Origin: Bryoerythrophyllum caledonicum
Lineage: Eukaryota; Streptophyta; Bryopsida; Pottiales; Pottiaceae
Reading direction: 5' to 3'
Length of the DNA: 64,000 nucleotides
Assembly (NCBI GenBank): GCA_963971425.1
Contig: OZ020516.1
Location: 15,612,593-15,676,592 of the forward strand
A model generated the notes under the pieces. The model did not search any database. It was not told where the DNA came from and saw only the letters and a program-made list of their open reading frames with translations. Below, in pieces: positions 57,395 to 64,000 of the stretch. The position numbers were made by a program, and so were the translations under genes. Positions within the stretch are counted from its first letter, which is position 1. Each line of letters opens with the position of its first letter.

Positions 57395-59461
57395 ATGAAG
57401 TCTGTGCGGATGGCCAAGAAGAAGAGAACGGACAGAGACGGGCGCGGCCGGAGAGACGAGGAGCCGGCAGTTGCATTGCCTCCCTTAACCCGCATTCTTC
57501 CGGAAATCCCAGAAGACCCGGAGGAACTCGGTATGCTGAAGAACAACCTGAAGTATATGGGTTGTGAGGGTTTGCTCGAGGTTCCGTGGGGCATCCGGGA
57601 CGAGGACTACGTCCGGGAGCTTGTCGGATCGCCGGACAAGAAATACAAGGGGCTGATGAGAGCCCATCCGGAAGTCTGGGGAGTCCCGGAGTGGTCTCAG
57701 GCCTACGATTTCCAGGCTGGCCACACCAAGGTGGTGGAACGGCGGGACGAGTTTTTTGCGGAGGAGTTCGGAGGACCAGCAGACCCGACGGATGGCTACA
57801 ACCTCCAAGACCTTCAGCACCAGGATGCCCTGCTCGTGCTAGGGTTTTTAAACCCTGTCTTCCATCCGGAAAAGCCGAAACGGGTGGTGGCGAAGTGGGC
57901 CTGCACTTTCCTCGGAGCACTCCGGGGAAAGATCGTCGTCGACTAGGGAACGTTGATGACCGACCTAATCAATCGGTTGGTCGCCAATCTCCAGAAGGTG
58001 AAGAAATCGGCAACACTGCTGGCCTCGTACGTGGTGCACCTTTATGCGCACCACCAGCAACTCACTCAGGTGGAAGTCCGGCACTATGAAGAAGTGCTTA
58101 ACTTCCAGAGATATGGAGCGGACGAGTCGGAAGAAGAGGAGCCCGGAGGAAAGGAGACTACACCGGGAGCAGCAACCACGAGTACTCCGGAAGGCCGGAA
58201 GACTTCTAAGAGACCTTGGGGGAAGGAGCCCGAGGCGGAGAGTCTGGGCATCGACAGCTCCTCGGCATCCTCCGGAGAAGATGAGTCCAGACCATCAGAA
58301 GGAACCAGCCGGAAGAGGAGGAAGGTGGACAAGGATGACTCCAAGGGACAGCTCAAGCAAATAGACGAGCTCACCCGAGAGATCGGCTGGAGGGTTGGTC
58401 TCCTTAAGGAGACCAACTTTGTCATCACCACCAGCGTGGAGCAGATCTTCCGGAGCCTTGACTTTGACCGGCTGGAGGACGACATCAACCGGGTGGAGGA
58501 ACTCCGGAACCGGGAGACGGACTCGAAGGCACTGCATACGCAAATCTCCACCATGTACAAAGCCAGCAATGACATGGAGAAGAAGATGAAGCGGTACCTC
58601 GCTTAGGCGGCCCTGGCAGTGACGGCCCGGAAACTGGCCGAGGAGAAGGCTAATGCTTCTGCATCCGCCTTGACGGAGGTCCGGGAAGCCCTGGAATTCC
58701 TGGTGGACACGATCAGCCGGAGCCGACTCTTCACCGAACTGGTGGAGAAGAAGGAGAAGGTCAGCAGGGCCAACATCATCCGGTTCCTACTAGACCAGGC
58801 GGAGAAGATGGGTCGGACATGGGAACAGATGCGGCTGCTCGTTGACAACGTCACCCATAGACTTCCGGAGGGCCCCGCAGCGCCGACACCAGGGAGAACC
58901 CCAACCCCAGGACGGACTGCCGCCCCTCCGGAACCCCCACCGCCTGCGACCACGGTCCACTCCAACTCTGGGGACCTCCGCGAATCCGGAGACCTTGGAC
59001 TCTCCGTCGCCACGGACACCAACGGAAGGTATCGTACTCCCCAATCCGAGTATGAGTGAGATTCTGAAGAAGCTTCCGGATCTCCTGTCACCACCCAACA
59101 TGCGGCTGCCGGATCCTCCGGCGGAAGGCGACCCTCCAACTGCTCCAAGGTCCGTGTCCCGCAGACTGGCGGACGGACCTAGAAGTCCATCCGGAAGCTA
59201 CCGAGACCTGGTCTAGGAGGCCGGAACGGCTTCCGCAGCGGGAATACCAGCTCCTCCGATTCTGGAAGGATCGCCGCAACAACCCTCTCCACCGCCGGAT
59301 GCCAGGACTCCGGTGGCAGTTGTTCCTCCAGCTGCCGAACCATCGACCCGGAGGACCACCCTTTTGCCGACAACGTCAAAGAAGGCAAAGGGCAAGGCAC
59401 GCGTTCCGGTAGAGATCTCCCCCTCCCACCGAAGTGGGAGAAACCGGGGCCTAGGAGCTCC
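57395..59461 (+). pseudogene. Gag-like mobile-element ORF, long decayed copy 2
   Basis: A GC-rich frame of roughly 690 codons from MKSVRMAKKKRTDRDGRGR. It is broken by in-frame TAG at 57944-57946 and 58604-58606, by a frameshift near 58950, and by TAG at 59214-59216 in the new frame. It ends near 59459. Related to the intact ORF: MGCEGLLEVPWG (compare MGCGGLYEKPW), LGFLNPVFHPEKPKRVV (compare IEFLNSIFHPNRKERI) and YVVHLYAHHQQL. It also has a long helical C-terminal half (LTREIGWRVGLLKETN, FLLDQAEKMGRTWEQM) and a Pro-rich tail (TPGRTPTPGRTAAPPEPP) with a basic end (TTSKKAKGKARV). No protease, integrase or reverse transcriptase is seen nearby. Structurally it resembles a gag-type assembly protein, by inference only. 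Confidence 0.6.
58394..58417. repeat. Perfect 24-bp palindrome inside the gag-like frame
   Basis: GTTGGTCTCC-TTAA-GGAGACCAAC is self-complementary with no spacer. It encodes VGLLKETN in the frame, so coding and symmetry coincide. Confidence 0.85.
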
Positions 59462-61441
59462 AACTTAGGATTAGATAGGTTTTAAATTTCTTTGTCTTCT
59501 TTTCTCAAGGTTAGAGTCCGGATCAGCAGCGACTAAGGATGGGGCCCCAAGCGCACCCGGCTGCTGCCAGAATCAATAGCCAATTTTGTAGATTAAGTAG
59601 GAATTCCAGAGACGGACCTGTTCCGTGATTTATGGATCTGAGATCCGATCTGGAACTTTTTCGGATTTCTCGGATCTTTTAGATAAGATCTAGCGGACTT
59701 CCCGTAGATAGGTAGGAGGAAAGACTAAGTTTAGTCAGGACTTAGTTAGTACTTAGTAGTAGGGTTTTGGGCAAAACCCTTTTATCTTGTTCTTCTCACT
59801 CGGAAATATACGCTATCATTTACACTAGAGTTGCTACCTTGTGTTGTTTGTGGTGCATGGAACCTGTGAGTGACGGATCCATTCTTGAGGGTAGGGTTGT
59901 GTGAGTAATTTTTCCAGAATAGGATAAGTCCACTGTTTTGTTAGAGGGGGAAGCTGTTAAGGTCGGTATCAGGAGATCACCTGGGAGAGCTGGAGAGAAC
60001 TATTGCAGAGGTGTTCCTGATAGTCTCCAGGGTTCAGAAGTAGCCAGTGCTGGAGGAGATGAACTGCAGAGGTGTTCCTGGTAATCTCTAGTTCACGGAA
60101 GTAACCGTGCTAAATTGAATTCCGGCCACGGCCGGAGTTCTTCCCTAAGATAGGAAAAAGCCTGATACCCATATCTAGACGGAATAACCATAGTGAATAG
60201 TGAGTCTCTCTACTGAAAAATTGCAACCATACCCGCCGGAATGCCGTTGTAGTCCGAATTTGTCTTTGTGTGACCGCATCCGGAAGGCCTTCCGGATGTC
60301 GTGAGAGCCATACTCCTATATACTTCAAGATACATTCATCATCATCAACAATAGCATCACCCCAAGAAATATCCCCCCACCAATCAATCCTCCTAACCCC
60401 CTGTCGTAGTCCAGTAGTTCGTATTTCTTAAAATTAACCAAAATTAACCTTAAGAAAGCCCCACCTAACCGGATTAGTTCCAGGGATTTCTATCGTGCGT
60501 TAAACAATTTACTTCTAAACACAAAGCCATTTCAAAATACCTTAGCACATCCCGGAGAATGGCTTCCCGGGCATTTTCATGACCAACAAATAGCAACCGA
60601 CTTGTTTAGTTTAAACTCCGTTGAGCGTCGGAGTAGATTTCCGGTGAGTTTTTATAGTGCCCGGAAAATCACTACCCTCCGTTCTCGCAGTCCAGAGGCC
60701 ATCAAAAATCCACAAGCTAAACTACCCTTCAATTTAGACAAAAGGTTGTAGTTAGTTTCGCCGGGTTTCACAATCTCCCGGAAGGCTACCCCGGGGAGGT
60801 TTTCCCGGAAAAGCCTTCCCGGTGAATAGGTCACGCAAACCCGGGTTTCCCACCACAACCACACCTAATGAATCAAAGCAAAAATAATGTAAGAATCATA
60901 ACAAGCTAGTGTCATACAAACAAAATGAGCAAGACTTCCTCCTACGGGGATTATGGAGCCTCATCCGCCGCAAGGGTAGAAACCTTATAATACTCTAAGA
61001 TAAGGCTTAACCGGCACCTCTACCGGCGTACCAAGAGTGGGGATATCACCCCTCCTCTCCTACCAATCCAAGCACTTCCCACTTAAGGAACGCTATCATT
61101 AATAGCGGTGGGTTTTCCCGGATCCCGGATCCGGTGAAAACAACCCTTCCCGGTCCCGGACCGGTCTCTAGGGTTTGAAGTAGGTCCCGGACCTCCCTTC
61201 ACCTATTCTAACTTGGATGCCCTACACCCTCCAAAAGCCTCGGGCTCACAACACACACTAGCAAGTCACAACTTCACATCACCTAGGCAAAGACACACTA
61301 GGAGGACTCACCTCTTTCTATCTTCACTTGCAACAAACTCTACAAAAGTCAAGACAACATATCAATGAAGACACAAAGAAAAGAAAGAAGACACAAGGAT
61401 ACATATAAGGACACCAAAGACATGAGCAAAGACATAAACAT
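59462..61441. other. No gene seen; CCGG-rich noncoding tract with small repeats
   Basis: A ~61-bp repeat, 'tgcagaggtgttcctg(a/g)ta', occurs at 60004 and 60065. At 60277-60298 CATCCGGAAGG/CCTTCCGGATG is a perfect 22-bp palindrome. Numerous CCCGG, TCCGG and CCGGA words occur (60550-61200). It probably includes 3' and internal noncoding parts of the gag-like elements. Confidence 0.5.
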
Positions 61442-61650
61442 AAGCAAAGACACAAAGAGGGAGAGTGAAGATACAAAGAAGGAGTGTAAAGACACAAAAA
61501 CACAAGCAAAGACACAAAGAGGGAATGAAGATACAAAGAAGGAGTGTAAAGACACAAAAACACAAGCAAAGACACAAAGAGGGAATGAAGATACAAAGAA
61601 GGAGTGTAAAGACACAAAAACACAAGCAAAGACACAAAGAGGGAATGAAT
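61442..61650. repeat. 60-bp tandem repeat, about 3.5 copies
   Basis: Exact 60-bp period: the bases 61501-61560 and 61561-61620 are identical, and flanking partial units differ slightly. The unit is made of 'gacacaaag'-like words. Because 60 is a multiple of three, several frames on both strands stay open (for example KTQKHKQRHKEG on plus). These are not evidence of genes. Confidence 0.95.
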
Positions 61651-62042
61651 TAAAAGGAGCACCAAGCCCCCCTTAAGTACACCAAGGCCACTCACTAAAC
61701 TACGAAAACCTAGATCCACAAATCATGGAAAAAAAAATCTAGATCCTATAATCTAGGGTGGCCTAGTCACCGGGACACCGGGAAATCCCGGTTTCCCTTC
61801 CCGGTAACCATATCCTCAACAATAAGAGGAAAATGGAAGAATTCACTTAAGTGGCAATGACCGGGTGCACAATAGGGCCCCATCGACATCATTACTCTCA
61901 CTTAGTTCAATCAACCACCTTCCAAAATCTTCCCACCAATGGTAGGAAAATTACATAACAAAACATAACATTTAACAAAAAAAACATAACGAAACATAAC
62001 ATGACATAACCAGTAGCATTGAAACATAGACTTCCGGTAAGT
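61651..62042. other. No gene seen; 3' flank of the intact gag-like ORF
   Basis: AT-rich sequence with several 'ccggga' words at 61770-61800. It is presumably the 3' untranslated part of the minus-strand ORF that ends at 62043. Confidence 0.4.
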
Positions 62043-62678
62043 CTAGTCGGAGAAATAATAAACATCCTCCTCTTCCTCCTCTAAGCATTCAAAATGCTCG
62101 TAAAGGTGAAATAGGTATGGCGTGAGGAAAACTTTCGTATTCTCACCTTCTTGAATGGCACGAATTTGAGGTGTTAACACTTCTTGAAGAAGAAGTGCCC
62201 AATCCGGAGAGGAGACGTCGAAATAAGCTTGCACATAAGCCGTTGCCAACCTCACCGGGATTCGCTCCTTCCGGTTGGGATGGAAAATCGAGTTTAAAAA
62301 CTCAATCACCCTTCTCAACCTTAAATCGATGAAGCATGAGCTATGATATCCCTCGGAGGAATCATAGCTCCGAGAGGTGTGAGAATCTAGCAATACCTTG
62401 TTATTTCTCGGCTTCCAACCCTCCCGGTTTTCGAATGAGTAGACCTTCCTCCATTTCCTTCGAGTCCATACCCGAGGCTTGGCCCGGTAAGCTCCCCGGG
62501 AAGTCCCGGGTGATGCCAATTCTTCCACTACTCCACCTCCCGCCAACTTCCAAGGCTTCTCGTATAATCCTCCACACCCCATCCGAATGAGATCCTCTTC
62601 AAGTTGCCTTCCTTCTTCCGTCCCTTCCCGCTTGTTGGGATCCACTTTCAACAACTTGAAAGTAGCCGGTAGAGCCAT
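62043..62678 (-). CDS. Gag-like mobile-element ORF, intact copy 3
   Basis: An uninterrupted 211-aa frame, MALPATFKLLKVDPNKREG to EEEEEDVYYFSD, ending TAG. Blocks shared with the decayed copies are LIRMGCGGLYEKPWKL, RAKPRVWTRRKWRKVYSFE, LRRVIEFLNSIFHPNRKERI, SPDWALLLQEVLTPQIRAIQ and FLTPYLFHLYEHFECLEEEE. The start is supported by a conserved ATG context (CCCGGGACAAC before ATG) also seen at 45115. It is shorter than copy 2, lacking the helical C-terminal half, so it may be a first exon or a distinct short form. There is no zinc knuckle, nuclease or polymerase motif. It is probably the youngest family member in the window. The role in the element is unknown. Confidence 0.6.
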   Translation of the reverse strand: MALPATFKLLKVDPNKREGTEEGRQLEEDLIRMGCGGLYEKPWKLAGGGVVEELASPGTSRGAYRAKPRVWTRRKWRKVYSFENREGWKPRNNKVLLDSHTSRSYDSSEGYHSSCFIDLRLRRVIEFLNSIFHPNRKERIPVRLATAYVQAYFDVSSPDWALLLQEVLTPQIRAIQEGENTKVFLTPYLFHLYEHFECLEEEEEDVYYFSD

Positions 62679-63500
62679 GTTGTCCCGGGAAATTCACCGG
62701 GACACCTATGTCTCAAAAATGCTACTTGACTTACACAAAAACAACACTTAAGTACAACACCCCTTTTGAAGTAAAGAGGTTTCTCAAGGGTTTACCGGTG
62801 ACCACCGGGAGACCGGGACGAACTTAGAATTTGTGCAAGACAAAGTTATGCAAAATTTGCATAACTCTTCTCACAAATCCAAACAATCACAAGCCTTCTT
62901 ACAAAAGAAGAGAAACAACAATAGAAGTGAGAGTAGGAGTTTTTATGACAAACAAGGAGATTTTACAAACAAGCAATTGTACAACTAGAAGTTGCACATA
63001 CACAAAAGATGAAATTTACAAGGTGGAGGCACTTTGCTTACAAAGATTCAAGTGCCTTGGAGTTGCTTCCGCCACTCCTAGTCTCTTTGCGCTTCTCGCA
63101 CTCTTACAACCTTCAAACCCCAAAAATCCTAATCTAAAATAGATTTAGGTTTTTGGGTTTTCTTCCGTCTTCTTCTTCCTTCAAGCTCCAAGCTCCACCA
63201 AGGTTTTTAAGATTCAAACCCTAACTCTAAATCTCTCAAAACTTAGTTTCCTCACTTCTAAAATTTAAAGACACAAAAGAGGAAATCCTTCCTCTTGTAA
63301 TTGTGCAAGCCTCTTTACTCACAAACCCACCAATTGTATCTACCCTAGACACTCCTCGGTCTCTTACTTCCTTGCATCAAAGAGGACAAGAAAAAGGAGA
63401 GACAACCCAAGAAGAACAACAAAAAAAAACAAACAACCTCTCCTCCCCTTGGTGTCTTCGCGGCCCTCCTCTTCTTCCTCCTCTATTAAAATAAAAGCTA
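62679..63500. other. No gene seen; probable leader of copy 3
   Basis: CCGG words continue to about 62820 and are then replaced by AT-rich sequence with several 'caaaccc' words. Open frames on the plus strand are antisense and lack protein-like features. Confidence 0.4.
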
Positions 63501-63760
63501 CTGTCCGGGCCGGGGGATAGGGTCCCGGTCCCGGTCCTTTTTTTTTTTTTTTTTTTTTTTTGACACAAAGTCCTGTCCGGGCCGGGGGATCGGGTCCCGG
63601 TCCCGGCTGGTGGTCGGGCCGGGGGTTGTGACCCGGTCCCGGCCACCACAGGGTCGGGGTTGGGATCACGGCCCTGGGCCATTTATTTATTTATTTATTT
63701 ATTTATATATATATTTTTTTTTTATATTTAAAAAAAATCTAATTTATTTTATTCTTTTCT
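63501..63760. repeat. GC-rich CCGGG repeat, poly-T and (ATTT)n tracts
   Basis: A ~38-bp block beginning 'ctgtccgggccgggggat' occurs at 63501 and 63572. The two are separated by a poly-T run of about 23 bases (63538-63560). More 'cccggtcccgg' follows up to 63640. Then ATTT repeats start near 63682. Open frames here come from the repeat. Confidence 0.8.
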
Positions 63761-64000
63761 AATTAAATAAAAATCTAATTCATTTACAAAACAAAACATA
63801 AAGACTAACTAACTGACTAAAAGAATTTGAAAAAAAAACTACAATTACTAATATAACTAATCTATCTTCTTACTAATCTAGTTAAATAAGGTATTAACTA
63901 ATATGTGAAAACCTTAACTATAAAAATTTGATTAGAATGGTGGTTCCACATAAAGAAGTACCGGGAAGGTTTTCGGACTATCCCGGGAAAGGTTTTCCCG
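63761..64000. other. No gene seen; AT-rich end of window
   Basis: AT-rich until 63950, then 'ccgggaaggttttcggactatcccgggaaagg' resumes the CCGG style, suggesting another element begins at the window edge. Confidence 0.4.

Noticed and set aside
45248..59216. TAG as a sense codon (altered genetic code)
   Set aside because: The intact gag-like ORF and the 525-aa gene end in TAG, and the host genes end in TAA and TGA in the expected places. Mutation is a simpler explanation.
61324..61719. Long open frames in several frames on both strands
   Set aside because: They overlie the 60-bp tandem repeat. A period divisible by three keeps every stop-free frame open, so they carry no evidence of coding.

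Overview
This window reads as nuclear DNA from a plant-lineage eukaryote. Spliceosomal introns split the ordinary genes. AAACCCTA 'telobox' motifs sit at gene starts, and one gene product matches a plant CTLH-family subtype. Most of the rest is decayed mobile DNA, including Tc1-like DD34E, piggyBac-like and DUF7869 elements that are uncommon in flowering plants. I infer a large, repeat-rich streptophyte genome, such as a charophyte alga (Chara is a candidate) or an early land plant. The species is not proven.

Layout. 0-11 kb: three broken Tc1-like transposases, a nested TTAA-flanked element, an 85-bp tandem array and several inverted-repeat elements. 11.1-19.8 kb: a gene island on the minus strand, holding a 525-aa unrecognised protein, a degenerate ~135-bp tandem array, a tRNA-Gln relic, a four-exon LYRM1-like gene and a six-exon LisH/CTLH/CRA gene. 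20-22.5 kb: small hairpin elements and direct repeats. 22.5-26.5 kb: a long decayed minus-strand reading frame with a ParB-like domain. 26.5-31.8 kb: AT-rich repeats, a 200-N assembly gap and two piggyBac-like non-autonomous elements. 31.9-35.2 kb: a DUF7869 transposase-like gene broken by a single TGA. 37.5-39.2 kb: two more TTAA-flanked elements. 40.1-43.3 kb: a complete seven-exon CWF19L2/CwfJ splicing-factor gene on the minus strand, followed upstream by simple repeats. 45-46 kb: first copy of a gag-like ORF family. 46.3-47.9 kb: a probable unrecognised spliced gene. 50.4-53.6 kb: a second, divergent ParB-like element with two recognisable introns. 53.6-56 kb: a LINE fragment with an AP-type endonuclease. 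57.4-59.5 kb and 62.0-62.7 kb: two further gag-like copies, the last intact, in a tract very rich in CCGG words.

The host genes do ordinary housekeeping work: mRNA splicing and lariat turnover, LYR-type mitochondrial assembly, and CTLH-type protein turnover. They do not form an operon or pathway. The mobile genes share one mode of decay. Their frames stay open over long stretches and are broken mostly by TAG or TGA, which fits cytosine-methylation-driven C-to-T change.

The most novel content is the pair of ParB-like elements, the gag-like family with an intact member, and a conserved ~95-nt motif. The motif has a hairpin whose stem sequence differs between copies while pairing is kept. It occurs once in the 5' part of the LINE and once inside a piggyBac-like element.
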